Shown piece after piece: positions 26,801-41,800 of a stretch of 64,000 nt of DNA. The notes below the pieces were generated by a model. The model saw nothing but the letters and a program-made list of their open reading frames with translations. It searched no databases and was not told the origin of the DNA. The DNA comes from Dendrobium chrysotoxum (lineage: Eukaryota; Streptophyta; Magnoliopsida; Asparagales; Orchidaceae). Within the stretch, counting starts at the first letter, position 1; each line of letters begins with the position of its first letter. Location of the stretch: contig CM034312.1 in NCBI GenBank assembly GCA_019925795.1, forward strand, positions 81,905,528 through 81,969,527. Direction: 5' to 3'. The position numbers and the translations under genes are program-made.

Positions 26801-29800
26801 TCTTTCAACTCTTTAACTTCTTTATTTGTATCCCTTATTTGAGCTAAGAAGCACTGATATCATTTGGATAGAAATTTGCAAGCTTTCATATACATTATTA
26901 CCATTGAAGAAATTCCTCGATCCCCATAAAATTTGCATTCTTTTTCACCAAGGAATTTAAATTTTACAATCTTCTTATTGCAATCTATGATCAAAAAATG
27001 ATTTGATAACTAATCCATTCCTAAGATCATATCAAATTCTTGAAGTGGTAATGCATTTAAGGTTGCTTCAAATACCCTTTCATTTATTTTGAAAATCAAA
27101 TGACATATACTATGAACGTTCATTGTGGATCCATTTGGCAATAATACTTCTAGGATTGTGGGTGGATTTAACAAATTCCTCTAAAAAGGAGTGTGACGAT
27201 CTTGTATCACAAAGAATTTGTACGGACTTTCCTTGAATTATTATCATGCCTATAAAATTTTATAGGAATTAACATATGCATATAATTCTTTCTTTAAATA
27301 TTTATGTACTATTTAATGAATCATGCAGTAATTTAAATTCGCATTAATTGAAAAACATACCTGTAATCACTTCATGTAAGTCATTGGCATCCAGCTGAGT
27401 TAGTGCATATACTCTAGGCTGAGTATTTGGTTGACTTTGACTTGGCCCTTGAGTGGAAGCAGTTGATTATATCATCCTTGGTCTACCAACATTTCTCTAA
27501 AAAGGTCCAGCATTCATTCTTAATTCTCCTAATGGTCTTTGTCCCAGAGTAGGATAATTCTTAGCTATATAACCTGGTTGATGACACCATAAGCAAGTGT
27601 ATGTCCCAGATAGATATTCTCCCTTGTGTTTCTTTTCACACTTGCTACAATTATTCATACTCATTGACTACCACTGCTACTGGGCTTTGCCTTCTTCCAA
27701 TTAAACTTCCCAGATTATGAAGTAGATTTACTGTAAGAATCCTGAGAAGTTCCCATAATATCACCACTCTTCCTCTTCTGAAATTCACGTCTTCTTTGGG
27801 TATTTTGCATATCCATTTCTACTGTTCTAGCTCTCTCCACCAATATAGCATAATCTTCAATCCCCAGAGAAACAAGGGGCTGCCTAATTGCATCTTTCAA
27901 TCCAGATAAGAATTACTAACATTTTTCTTTTGCAGCATGTACTAACTAAGGAGCATATCTGGATAATGTAGTGAATTCAACCTCATACTGCATGATTGAT
28001 CTATCTCCCTGTACCAGTCTTAAAAATTTATCCTGCATCTGCCTCCTTGCAGAAAGAGGCACAAACCAATCTCTGAACATCTGAGTAAACTCATCCCATT
28101 TGATCTGAATGTTAGGTACTCCTCCAAATTTATAATGGTGTTGACCCCTCAATCATCTTTCAGCCTTACAATCAAGTACAAAAGTTATCAATGAAACTTT
28201 CCTCTCCTCTGCATAGAACATTCCCTCTAAATTTTTTTCAATCTGTAGCAATCAGTTCTCTACCTCAATTGGTTCCTCTACTCCTTTAAAAAACGGTGGT
28301 CTCATATCCTGAAACAGCTTTAGATATTTATCCATATTCATACTACCACCATTACCACTTCCTGATGGTTGAATTCTTGAGTCTTGAATTAGTTGAATCA
28401 TTGTTGTCATCATTTATATCAGTGAGTCTGGGTTAACAACAATATTAGGCACTTCTTTTTCACATCTTCTTCAGGATCATTCTGAGTCTTGAAATACAGT
28501 TTAAAATTTCTTATAAATTCATAATTTATTATTAATTTAATTTCAATAATCAGTCTAATGACTCTTCCAGTATGATTCATATACTAATTGGGCTCTGATA
28601 CCTCTTTTGTCACGACCCGTCCCGGATACTTGAACTAACGAGGTGAGAACGAACAGTCGGACGGTTATAACAGTTCTTTTAATTTCAAACAGTTTATCAT
28701 CTACATTCCAAATAAAATTGAAGAGCCACTAACATAAATTTTCATCAAAATACTAATACAATTTTCACATCTTCTTCATTTGCATAAATTATATATTACC
28801 TGCTTTCGTTTGAGCACTATGATGCACCGACACTCCGTTTTAAGAGGGTATGCAATGTCGGACACGTGTTGGACACAGACACGTGTCCGACACGGCGGGG
28901 ACGGGGTCACGTGTCGGACACATCATTAGTGTGTCCCATTTAAAAAATAAATAAATAAACCGAACACGCGTGTCGGACACTCGTGTCCGGCTATTTGATA
29001 ATTAAATTAAAAAAGAAAAAAGGAAAAACCTTAATCCCGCTATTTCATATTTTCCGGTTCACGCCCGAGTCTTCATCTTCGCCCTAATCACGTATTCCTA
29101 TTCGTATTCGTGGTCTTCCCGAGCGATTGAGGAGAGCAGCGGTCGACTGGAGATCGCACCCTTGGTTTTCCCTCCCAGCCGTAAGCAACAAGCCTTCCTC
29201 CTTAGTTTCTGCGCGCAGCCGAGGGAAGCCTACACCAAACCGTAGAAAATTTTTCAAACCTGTAAGTTGATTTTGCCATTTTTTTTCTCCATTCGCCATT
29301 TCTTTTCATTTAGCTGCCCTTTTGCTATAAATGCATATTTGCTGCCTTTTTGCTGAGCATTTGCAAAAGCGCAGCAAAAATGCAGCGAAAGGGCAACTAA
29401 AGTGGAGCGAAAGGGCAGCAAAAGGGCAGCTAAAGCGCAACAAAAGCACAGCAAAAGGGCAGCTAAAGGGCAGGAAAAAGAGTAAATGATCCATTAATAT
29501 TTGTGCATGCTAATAATTTATTAAGCCTTTATTTCTTTCATTTAACTAGTGCATTTAAAAGCAAAATGAGCTCTAGTGTTGGTGGGAGTGAATTAGGCGA
29601 AGGTTTAAAAGAGCACATATTGAGACATTGCTTGAACCAACGAAAAGAGTGTGAAAGAAAAAGGTGTCATTTTGATGTATGATGGTTGGACAGATCCTCA
29701 AAGAAGACCACTCATTAATTTCATGGCCGTTACAGAAAATTACTCAATGTTTATTAAAGCTGTGAATTGTGAAGGAGAATACAATGATAAATATTTCATT

Positions 29801-32800
29801 GCCAATTTGATTAAAGAGTTGATAGTCATGATTGGGCCTTCAAATGTTGTGCAGGTTATTACAGAAAATGCACCGGTATGTAGAGCTGCAGGATTATTAG
29901 TGGAGCAAACTTATCCTAATATATTTTGGACACCATGTGTTGTGAACACTTTAAATCTTGCACTAAAAAATATTTATGCAGCAAAGAGTACAGAGGCTAA
30001 TGACATCTATGTTGAATGTCATTGGATAACGGTGGTTGCAGATGATGTTTTGATCAGAAATTTCATTATGAACCATCGATGAGACTTCCAATGTTTAATG
30101 ATTTCTCCCACTTGAGAATGTTAGCTGTTGCTGAAACTCGTTTTGCCTCTGTAATAATCATGTTGAGAAGATTCAAGCAAATTAAAAATGTGGTGGTTGA
30201 TTCATGGAGCTTCAGCACCGTTTCTTCAAACAATAGCAATAAAACTTCTTGGTCAAGTATCATCCTCTTTTTGTTGTGAGAGAAATTGGAGAACATACTC
30301 ATTTATTCAATCTATAAAGAGGAATAAAATAACTCCACAACGAGCTGAAGATTTGGTTTATGTGCATACAAATCTTCGTCTTCTATCAAGGAAAACCTCA
30401 CTTTATATGGCGGGTGATAACAAGATGTGGATGTTGCTAGAGATGGGTTTGAGTGCCTTGATGATATGGGATTATTGGAGGTTGCAAATCTTTCTCTAGA
30501 TGAACCAGAGTTGGAAGCAATGATATTCAATGATGATGATATTGAAGGCCAAAGACCAACCTCTGAATCTAATTCTATCATTCCCTCTATAGAGTAGTTG
30601 AACCTTCATGTTGTACTAAATGGTTTTGTGCTTATATTTTTGTGGTTGTACTAAACATTATTGCTTACCATTTTTAATATGATGTCACCTTAATTTCTAT
30701 ATATTATATTAAAAAAATTATTAGATCATGTCCACGCCACACCCGTATCCTATATTTTTAAAAAATGTCGTGTCCGTGTCGTGTCGTGTCCGTGTCAGCG
30801 CATCATAGTTTGAGCGTCATCTTCTATAGACGTATTCCTCTATTTCAACATTTCTACTTCTCCGATGATTTACCTAAAATATTTTAGTTTAACAATTTGA
30901 GTTTACAAAATAAACTCAGTGGGTAATCACTATTTCATATACAACACTTAATCATATATATTAAAACATGCATGTTCCTTTGTCTTTCTTATACAGTTAA
31001 CATATGCATCTTCTTTCATATACTATAAATTTTAGAACTTATCTTTCACATAAATTACTTCTTATTCCGTTTCTTTTGTCCATTTCTATTCATATAGTCT
31101 TCATCATGCAATAATCATTTCGTCAACATAATATTCATTCCATCAACATAATACGATAATATACAATAGTTGCAATAAATAAAATAAAATTAAAAAACAT
31201 AAAAAGAATCTAGCATTGCTATAATACAATTGAAATTACCCACTTTATTTTCCTTCGTTCTTCAATTTCCTTCCAACTCTCAAGCTTGATAAAGACTTCA
31301 AATTACTCTTCTTAGTTCACTTATGAAAATCTTTCATTCAATAAATCCTTCATCTAGACGAAGCTTACCTTCCTTCATTGATTGAATCAAGGCTTGCCGC
31401 TTGAATTCTTCTCCTTCCTTCGTCATCAGAGATAGAAGAAACTTCAAAAACTCCAACTTACTTTCTCTTCCTCTTTCAAATTTTCATCCTCTGTACTAAA
31501 TTTAGATACTACCCCTTTCTTAGGTTTATATCATGAGAGAAATTGCCAAATAAAATGAAAAATAAATTAACTAACCTTCTTTCTCCTTCTCTTTCCTCTC
31601 AATTAGCTTTTCTCTCCTCTACTGTTTTCAGTCCGTTTCATTCCACTGGAGCGAGTGAAATGGGCATTTCTCTCACGAGTCGCTCTTTTTCCTTCCTTCA
31701 CGTGATTTCTCATTCAACGGCACAATTCAACCCTATCTGGAGGTTTATGCACACAGGCGGCTTGTCCGTTCGGGCTCTGCTTCGCCCACGCCCCGAATAA
31801 GAATCGGTTCAGAAGAACCACTTGGACCGGCTCTTATATAATACCTTTGAATACAAGAGAACCAATACCTATCATATGAGTCTTTTCTAATGATCCCAAC
31901 AAATTTATTAACTTTTCAAGTTTTTTCTTTCCGGAACTTAGTGAGTGATTCTTTGATGATAACTTCTTCCACATGTATCATATACATATGTCTCTATTCT
32001 TTTGCCTTTCCTCGTGTTGTCTAGCTTTTTCTTAGACGTTTTTAATGAAGTTTCGAGCATTTTTATTTTATACGTCAAGCATTTTTCTTAATATGTGCAC
32101 CATAGGGAATCTTTATTGATAAGCTTTGTTGGATGTGGTTGCTTGTGCTCCTTGGAATAAGAGAATTTTAAATCATGGTATTTGGTGCAAATAGCTTTTG
32201 GCACTAAACCTTCCAAAAGGTTAGTGGCAATCATAACCTCCCCTTCTCGCTTCTTTCATTCGAATGATGGAAATGACTTCATTTAGGGAAGTGAAATCCT
32301 TCTTTCTGAAAAATTATACCCTTACAACATCTAACTCAACATTTAATCCAACAAGAAAATTATAAATTCAATTTTTTTTTTCAACAAACCTTTTAAAGAG
32401 GGTTGTTGTGTCTTTATTACATTCCATTTGAATGCATTGATAATAATCAATCTCTTACAAAAAGGCCTCGTAATAAATTAGAGTACTATGCGATAGATCA
32501 TCTTCCTTTTTGGCTAAGATATTGACTATGATTGCAAAGATTTGGAAACACAAGTTGGAGAATTTATTCTAGTGTTTCGTTCCATCAGCTGTGTTAAATT
32601 TACACAAATTTAAGGGAAACTCTAATAAGAAATATACAAAATTTAGGAATGAAAATAAATACATAATTATGATTAGAATACTCCATGGATTAGTAAGGTG
32701 GCAACATAATCCCACATATCAATGAGGTGCCATGAAGTGAATAAGGAAGGTAGAGGATTGATTGTAGCAAGCAGAGGGTGGAACAGCTAGTGACAACCTG

Positions 32801-35800
32801 CTGTGGCTGTATGCAAGGCGGAGGGCTGGCAAAAGACCATCTAGATTGTGTGGCAAGGCGAAGAGACCAGTCAGGGCATGCAATAAGGAAGAATTAGTGT
32901 AAGAGAGGATCTCTAGTGGCTGGATTCGAAATTGATTGAATTGATTTTTCCACACTTTGTTAACATAGAAAAATGAAACAAAATACAATGCAAATTCAAA
33001 TAAAAGTCACGACATAAACATAAGCATAAACGATAAGGATAAATTGTCCCCTCAAATAATCAAAGAGTTGGGTTTGAAATCATGTTGAGATATTAGTGCG
33101 GAAGGATCCTTTTGTAACTGCATCATCTATTATACATAGGCCCAACCTCCTAGGCTAAACCCTCTCATAACTATGTATGAAAGTTTCGTCAAAACCTACA
33201 TGAAGCTGTGTTTAGTATGGAAGTTTCAACTCAAAAAAAAAAGAAAGGGAATATACCTTTTTATCACAATGTACTTTAAAATATTGGTTCCGCCACTGCT
33301 TTTGAGGTTGATCGGCATGACAAAAAATGCTTTGATTTTCATAAGCCATGTAGTTCTTTTCACTATTATAGAGCAATGGTTTAAAGGAACTAACTAAATA
33401 CTTTGATTGATCATTTAATATCAAAGGCATCAAAACCATAAAAGAATACTAGCAATAGTCTCTAATGTTGAGATCAATTATAAAAGAAAAGTTGAACATT
33501 GGCTTTAAAAAAATAAGCCGTACTGGAAAATGTTTCATGGTTTAGAACAGGTAATTATAAAAATATGATGATCCCCATCGTTTCTATACTTCATCCTGTT
33601 CTACAAAGTTCTGCCCATTGACAAGCCTTTATTCCAATCTACAAGTAGCTACACATAAGCATAATAAATATTTAGGTATAATAAAAAAAACACTTAAGTT
33701 TGAGAAAAATGGAAAATATGCTTTTCATGACATCCAACGCTGAAATCTAGTATTAAGCGTGACAGTTAAAATGTGATTCTATATCTCCAGCCTAAGAACA
33801 TTTGCTTGTATGGTAAAACTTATCCTGCGTACTGAAACCAATAACACTTGACTCAGGTTATTTCCATGCTAAGTTACTTTAGTTCATGGCTAAATAAATT
33901 TGGGATCATGGAATGCATGTTAGAGAATACTATTAAATAAAAATAAAATAAAGAATAGTACGTAGATGACAATGAGAAATCCTTCTAGGAATAATATTTT
34001 GATTAAGCCAACATTTTTTTGGCCTATATAAAATGTAAACTTTGAGGAACTTAAAGGGTACCTTTCCTAGAACCAAAGGAACCAAAAGAGTCATGACGAG
34101 GCTTTTAAATAATTGCATTGTTGGTATAGAAACTCCAACTCCTCCTACAAACATTGCAAGAGAAAAGGGCACCTAAAACAAAATATTTAAATATTAAACT
34201 AACTGCAAATTAGGAGGAAATTATTATAGCAGCCAGAAGATGGGGGAAGAACCTATAAAAGTTCATATAATGTGAAGTAGCCTTAGGCAGTTTGCCTTTT
34301 TGGGCATGTACAGTTAGGATAAAGGCATGCACCAATAAGGGGTGAATAGAAATAATGTGAAACAAATTGGGAGAAAATGAGCTATAGCTTAGGTAAAACT
34401 AGTGTAAGTTCTGAAATAAGAGTAGCTCAAAATATATAACAGCTTACATACTACTCAGCTGAAACTATAAACAACACAACTAGCATCTAAAGTCCTAAAT
34501 TTAAAAAAATAAATAAAAAATAAAAACTGGGTCAATATTTTAGCAATTATCTAGTAATAGTCGTCTAGCAGAACAAGAAATTGAAATAATAGATCAAGTA
34601 TCGAAAGTAATGGGATGATATTAGGGTTATTCATTACCAAGATGCGCACTAGCTTAACGTACATTGCAGGAAAAATATAAAGTTGAGCAGGTGTTATGAA
34701 ACATGCCGTGCAATACTTTTAATGAAGTCTGGTAGATGCTTTTAAAAATAAAGCTAATCCGTGTAAACAGGAAATCCTTTGGATGTCTATATGCAATACT
34801 CTGACTTAAAGCCCAGAGAAGGATCAACAACTAAATACTTCAATGAAAAAGCAGAACAGCATATAGTATCAAATGAAGCAAACAACAAAGTTTCTTTTGT
34901 TCTCAAATAAAACATCATGAATAATTCTTTCTCAATGAATATGATCCTGTAATCTGCTACACAGAGTAATGTGCTGCACCCACTATGAGGACAGAAAACA
35001 TGCCAATGTTCTAACACTGACAAATATTAAAGATCAAAATGGACCTAAAACTTACATCTTGTAATTTTCACAAATCATGAAAATGATTAAAAATAATAAA
35101 TACATATATGTATACATAGTTGTTAGTACATATAAATTAATTTAATTAAGCAACCTAAGTTCGTGTTTTCACCTCGCCAATTTCCCCTTTTCATTGCAAC
35201 AAAAAAAATCTTGAACATTGCATTACACAAAGGTATAATGTACAAGCAAACCCGCCACCAAATATAAGTACTTGTACGTTTCTTTCTTGATGCAATAGGA
35301 AAATCAAATTCTGCTTGCCTATTTCTCGCACAAGTGACTTATACATGCCTTTCTTAGTGTAGTGGGGAAAAAGACACATGCATCTACCTTAACGAGGCGG
35401 AGAACAAGAATTGGACCACCAAAAAAAAACGTGCAAGCCGCTAAAATCAAACTAGTCCATATATGCTCTAAAAAGTGTGTTAAATATTCAAACTAAAAAG
35501 CGTGTTTGAGAATATTACGTGGATGAAAAATTGACTGAGCTTAAATTAATTTGCCTCGAGAAGTGAGCAACTATTCTAAAAAACGTGCAAAATTTTTGAA
35601 AATCTTGAGACTATTTTGAAATTCAAACTCTTCATTTCAAACATTTAAAATTCAAATGAGTTTGCTCACACTCTCAAGCAAATCACCTTCCCTATAGGGC
35701 AGGGTTACAAGTCACATTTTAAATTCTAATCCCCCTCACCAAGATAAAAGTCGATGAGATTAACACCCCGATGATGACCATCATAAATTTGAAACGGAGG

Positions 35801-38800
35801 GGAAAACTATTTTTAAAATGCGTAAATATTCTAAAGTAAATCATTTAGGATTCAAATCTCTAAAAAAAAAAATCAAAACAAACAAAATATGAAAAATTTA
35901 TTTCAAGCAATATTATCACTACAAAGCTTAAAACAAAATTTAATCATCTTCCACACACGTACATCTCACAGGTAAAAAAGATTCAATATTTATTGAGTAT
36001 ATTGCTATGATCATTCTCAAAATAATCTATCACTAGAAAGGACGTAGCATGTGTCCTTGAAGGTGGCTCAATCACAAAAGAGTATCTCAAACTCATAGTG
36101 CAAATATGCCTTGAATCTCCTAAAAGAAGCATAAATGTTGACACTTAAACCAATAAATACTCCCATGGATTCAACTGCTCAAATTGGAATTTAAGATGAC
36201 AATGCTCCGGTGGATAATGGCTGATATTAGAGGCTTTTTGGCATACTAATATACCTCTCACATTATACCTAATATTCATTTTTCAGTAAGTGAGGTTTAT
36301 TACATTATGAATAATCCTATGGAAAATATATATGAAGATTGCTTTAAAGATACTCAGATGTCTAAAAATGACTCCGAAAAAAGGATTGTCCTTCAAAAAA
36401 AAAAACTCAGAGAGGAAGATCAAGGTTTCATTGGGAAGGTTCTGTTATAGATCATAGGTCCATTTTAGGATATTGCGTGTTTGTATGAGGAAGTTTAGTC
36501 ACTTAGCAATAAAAAACAATATGTGGTTGACTAAAGCAATCTAGAAGCTAAGTTTAAGGAAATGGCCCTTAAATAAAGGTGATTAAAATAACTTCTCTAT
36601 GAATTGTTCATCTCAAGAGAAGAACGAATAAGGCCATTGGGTGCTAATCAAGCAAAAATGAAAATTGCAAAAGATTTTGTGCAACATGACCAAACCAAAC
36701 ATGTTGAAAAAAGCAAACTCTAGCTCGTCACCAAATTGCAAATATTCTCACCAAGGCTCTTTCTTGAATAAATTTTGAAGAATTACTTTTCAAGTTGGGA
36801 ATGATAAAAATCTACCATCCAGCTTGAGAAGCATCGAAATAGGAATTATAAAACTCTTAAGAAGCACGTAGATTAAGGGATTTATAACTTTTCCTTTAAT
36901 AGAAATAGGCAAGCTGTCATTGGATTCCATGTTTTCCCCAGTTGTTACCTGTTTTAGAACATTTGATTTGTTATCCACTCCTCTATAAATAATCCCTCTG
37001 CCTTATTAATTTCAACATTAGAATAAAATATTCTCACATTCGATTTCTTTCGATTTATTTAATTCTATTTAAGATCATGGCTTCTTATGCTTTGATGAAT
37101 CATTAAAGATTATTATAAAAATTATGTTGAAGCGTAGTGTGATCATGTGAGATTATCAATTTTTTAATAGGATATTTATTTTATAAAAGATCATGGCCTC
37201 TATGCTTTGATGAATCATCCAATTTTCTTAGAATGACATGGGTTAAGTTGAAGGGGCATCTATATGATCTAGTGAATTGCTTTAGGGCTACAATACCTAC
37301 CAAGGGCACAAAGGAAAAGTATCCAGCGTAGGTATTTATTTCTATCAACATTTCTTTGATATAATGTTACTGATATGTTTAGCATTAGTTATTAGATTAT
37401 ACTTGTAGTGGCCTGGATTGACAAGTCCCATATAAGGGTCAAACAAAGAGTAGTGTGTAGTGGAGACACCAAATATTCAATAAGAAAAGAAACAAATAGT
37501 AGCAGAATTTCAAGATTTCATACAGTAAAATCTGGAAATCTACAAAAAATGATTTGAGATCTACAAAATAGTGGTAATGCGATGAACACGGAGATACTAT
37601 ACCCCATTCTTATGGTTAAAATTCAGCATTAAATACCTAAAAACCATTATCAAAATAATTAGCTCAATACCTTGCATTAATGTATTCACATTGCGCATTA
37701 ATCTATATGAAATTATATGATATACATCAACTTAAATACGACACATTCAAAAATCCAGCAAAAAGATATAGTCAGCGCAGGAGTCTCTCACCAATGCAAG
37801 ATCTGGAGACAATATATGCAGTCTTACGTTGTAGAGAAGCTATTGCTATGATTATAACTCATGACATCATATCACAATAGAGGCAACCAAATCATTGCTC
37901 TAGATTCGCCAATGTTAAAATAAATGTTAAAAGGAAATGTTAAAATACCGTCATTGTTCCTAAGAAATTAGATATAATTGTCATTGCAAGAGCAAGAGCA
38001 GAATTCCCTCCCACAAGCTGCAAAAATGGTAATCAGTCTTGTATAATATCTGATTAAGAAGCGCAATATGGCACACTGGCTCACTTGAGTCAATGCAACT
38101 CCACTTGACAATGTCGTTGGCATGCAACAAAAAATGGCCAAGCCTGTTATAACAAAAAGAGGTTACTTTCTTAACGGCCAGTAGAAAAGCTCATCATAAA
38201 AATATGCTAGAGAAGATTTTTAAGAAAGCAACAAAATTCAGTAGATGGCAAATATCAGACATGCAGCTCAATGCTTAAATATTTCTCAACAACAATTTTG
38301 GCGTTGACATACCAGTCACAAATTCATGAGGATTCAAATGTACTTGTAAGATAACCCGCGAAAAGAAGGGGGTGATCAACAAAATGGAAATCTACAGAGA
38401 GGAACAAAATAATTCTGGTGACTATATGATCATCTCAGATAAAATAAAGAATGAAATGCACATACAAACATCAAAGATCAAAAATTTTAGACTACTGAAA
38501 CAAACAACAAGCGATTGGATCATTATGTACAGCCAAAATAAAGCACCAAAAAAGATAGTTAGGATCAAAGCAGGTAAAGCAGAAAAGTAATTGATGAGCC
38601 TTAAATAATGATGGAAAAACAAACTCATTTAAGTCTTAGGTCTCTTCCACGATGATGAGCCTTAAATAATGATGGAAAAGACAAATAAGCTTACTAAAAA
38701 TGAATTGTTGGGTTTCTATGCTAAAGAAATGAGCTTGTTTATATCAAAAGGAGAAATCTTATATGCTAATTCTAGAGGAATCACAGTGATTGGATCAAGT

Positions 38801-41800
38801 AATGAATTCTATAGGATGACTAAGGATTAAAGACCACAAAATTATGAGGTACCAAGAGCAATATTTGCCAGAATGGGAGAACATAACGGTAAAATTATGA
38901 ACTTCATAATGCATAAGATACACAACAGAATAATGTCCATACAAGCCCAAGGACTCCTGCAGGCCAAGCTTCTACAGCTGCACCAATTTCTTCACTCCTC
39001 AACATAAGCCCTGAATCATATAAGAATAGTATATCTGAGAGACGAAGCGGAAGAGTATAGATAAAGAAAGTAAAGAAGTTCAAAGCTTACCAGAGAGAAA
39101 AAAAATCCCAACTGTGCTGAACTTTGACATAGGATATCTGTTAGCAACATGACCAAGATTGGGATATGCAAGCCCTAGAGATACTCCACTTACTAGAGCT
39201 GCATGATAACAAGTAGAAAGATGACAGAATGTAAAGGATGTGGATTATATCTTCATTTGCTCACCGTTGTATGAAATTCTAGTAGTAAAGTTTATTACTA
39301 GAAGACCCCTACAGCTCCAACACAAACATTGCTTTAGCAGAAGAACAAGAAGACAGGATAGATATTAAAACTATATAAATATAATCAAATCAACACTATC
39401 TTGCTAAAACATGTTTAATGAAACAACTCAAAGACTAAGAATGCTGCTTTCAAATCGAGCATCAGAACATGTACAATAATTAAAACTAATTAAATCCAAA
39501 GGTTTCTGTTTTGTACTTAAATTCCATATTTCACTTTATGTCAGACTTATGGTTTGTTTTGATCAAACCAGATTAATCAAGCAATTATAGCTACTATTTT
39601 CTAGAAATCATAATACATCGGATGCATCAGGTTCTCACCTGATAAATCAAATGGTGCACTAGGTGGTTGAGAATAAAATAGCTATTTTCTGCTGCTTAAA
39701 CAGAGGACAAGTAAATGTTCCAAATGAATCTCCAACCTAATCACAAATATTTTAAATTTGAAAACTATTTTGAATGCAGCTCTTGAGGTAAGAATTCTTT
39801 CTCATACGAATTACTCTTATTAGATGACAGTTTAGGTGATGCATTCAAATGACAACCATTCAAGATTAAAAAAGGGTTTTTTTTTTAAATGAAAAGCAAG
39901 GTAAAAACCCTTAGAATTAAAGATCAAAAGAAAATATTAGTTACAAAGTACAATAAAGAGAATAACACTAAGGGAACATTAATAAAACAATAAAGGAAAA
40001 TATAAACCAAAATACAATATCAACTGAATATCAAATAAATGAACTGAGGACAATCCAACAGGGCAAACAGCCTCCCAGCTATTTTAAATTCTAAGAGCTT
40101 TTTTCCCTTAGTGGAGTGAGTTCAAAAATATGCCAAACAAATGATAATATACTAAATAGTCTTGTCATCCTTAACAGTTTTGTTAAAACGTTCAATTGTT
40201 CATTTCATTTCAAAGATTTCATAGAGCAGAACAAAAGTAAGTATCACAAAGCTCCTTCGAAAGATTTAGGCACCAAAGCAGTGGCCAATGAATATTTAAT
40301 CTGGAAAAGAATAAAAGTCTTGGCCAGATGTTGCCAATCCAACGACAATCAAGGAAAAGATGCACATCACTCCCAGATTCTAAATAATGTATTCTACAAG
40401 TCGTAGAAGAAATGATGCTGCACCAGAAATGGTGGGATAACATGCAAGTAATTTTTCCAGAATGCATAGTCAAGGACAATTTGATCTTTTTTAGGGGCCA
40501 CGGACTTCCAAATTCAACTAAAATCATAGATAAAAGCGCCATCAATAATAAAATTTATAAAGAATTTAATAAAATAGCCACTAGAAGAAAAATCCCAATG
40601 AAGAATGTCTTTGGATATGCTCAGATCAATACCAGCAATAAGAGAATAAAGATGTTAAACATCAGTAAGAACAGGTATGGGGATATTTCTACGAACAGTC
40701 AGCGTCCCAAGAAAACTGGAATAGACTAGGGAATTTAACTGCTAAGGAGCAATTCAAGAACCATTTTAACTTTCCAAAATTTCTTACAATGGCCATTGTT
40801 CACTTTCCAAGAAATTTTTGAAAAATTAGATGAGAGGTTTTCAAAAAACATTTCTCATGAAGGGGAACAAGAAAATGATGTTTTGCAACAAAATTTCAAA
40901 AGATTTTTCCCTTCAAGAATTTATCATGAATGATATTGCTAGTAAAAAAATAGATTGTTTCACTTGAATAGACTTCCAAATCCATTTCCCAATAAGAGAA
41001 AAGTTAGAAGTCCCAATATTGAGAATACAAAGACCACTGAAATTTTTGAGCCTGCAGTTGGATTTCCTATTGATTAAGCTCACTTCCTTAACATCATGAT
41101 GCAGGACTAATATGTTTGAATGAGAATTGGACTTTGCACGGTTTATTTAAAGAGCAATTGGTTGATTAAATCACTAGCACTTCGAACGATAAAGTAAAAC
41201 AAGGGAGGGATGCTTGCGTTTAGGCTAAACCACATATAATAATGCTAGAACAAACAAATAGTTTAGAGAATCAAGGTAAAGCTTAATATAATAGTTGTTC
41301 ATGCATAATTCCTCCCTTAACAATAAGACAAGTAAACATAAAGGAACACTCAAATAACCCTACGTTTACTAAGCTTTTAGCAAGAGAAGCGGCTTAGATC
41401 TTGTGTGATTCCGTCATCACCTACAAGGTTAGGAGAAAGACGACGTAATTGACGAAGTAAGAAAGTTCACCTTAACCGGAGAGGAGTCGTTGTCGGATAA
41501 TCTCCACTTGTTTACCGATGGTATAGGTGAGGAAACGTAGGAGGTGAGTGAAGTAGCCTCTGAGCGGAGGAGTATCCGGAAGGGAAGCACTCGTGAGGCG
41601 GCCAAGGATGGTCCACCGTCCTTTTGTCCGTTGAACGTCAATCGTATCCACCAAAGTGATGTGGATCCGGTCGAAGTATTCTTCGACGATGCTGTCGAAG
41701 TCAAATCCGACGTCGAAGAATGGGGAACTGAGGATGTCGATGTTATCGTCTTCGTCAAGTACTAACCCGTAATCCCATGCGGGCACTTCCATTCATGTTG

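Larger units (their letters stand above)
28817..30808 (+). mobile_element. hAT transposon (1992 bp) inside the gypsy LTR
   Basis: Terminal inverted repeats CTATGATGCACCGACAC and GTGTCAGCGCATCATAG. The 8-bp target duplication is TTTGAGCA (28809-28816) and TTTGAGCG (30809-30816). Subterminal regions are packed with GTGTCGGACAC/GTGTCCGTGTC motifs, the usual transposase-binding arrangement. It carries a truncated transposase. LTR sequence continues on both sides, so it entered after the gypsy insertion. Confidence 0.93.
28608..31838 (-). mobile_element. 5' LTR of the degenerate gypsy element, interrupted by a hAT transposon
   Basis: Minus-strand LTR ending in GGGTCGTGACA next to the primer site and starting TATAAGAGCCGGTCC at 31838. 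It is the same family as the plus-strand LTR 49371-51143: both contain GTTATAACCGTCCGAC-type ends and the block GAGTTTACAAAATAAACTCAGTGG. Removing the hAT insertion and one duplication leaves about 1.23 kb, shorter than the 1.77-kb sister LTR. Confidence 0.82.

Noticed and set aside
29371..29480. Regular short repeats resembling a CRISPR array
   Set aside because: The units are 11 bp, directly adjacent with no spacers, and inside a plant hAT transposon.
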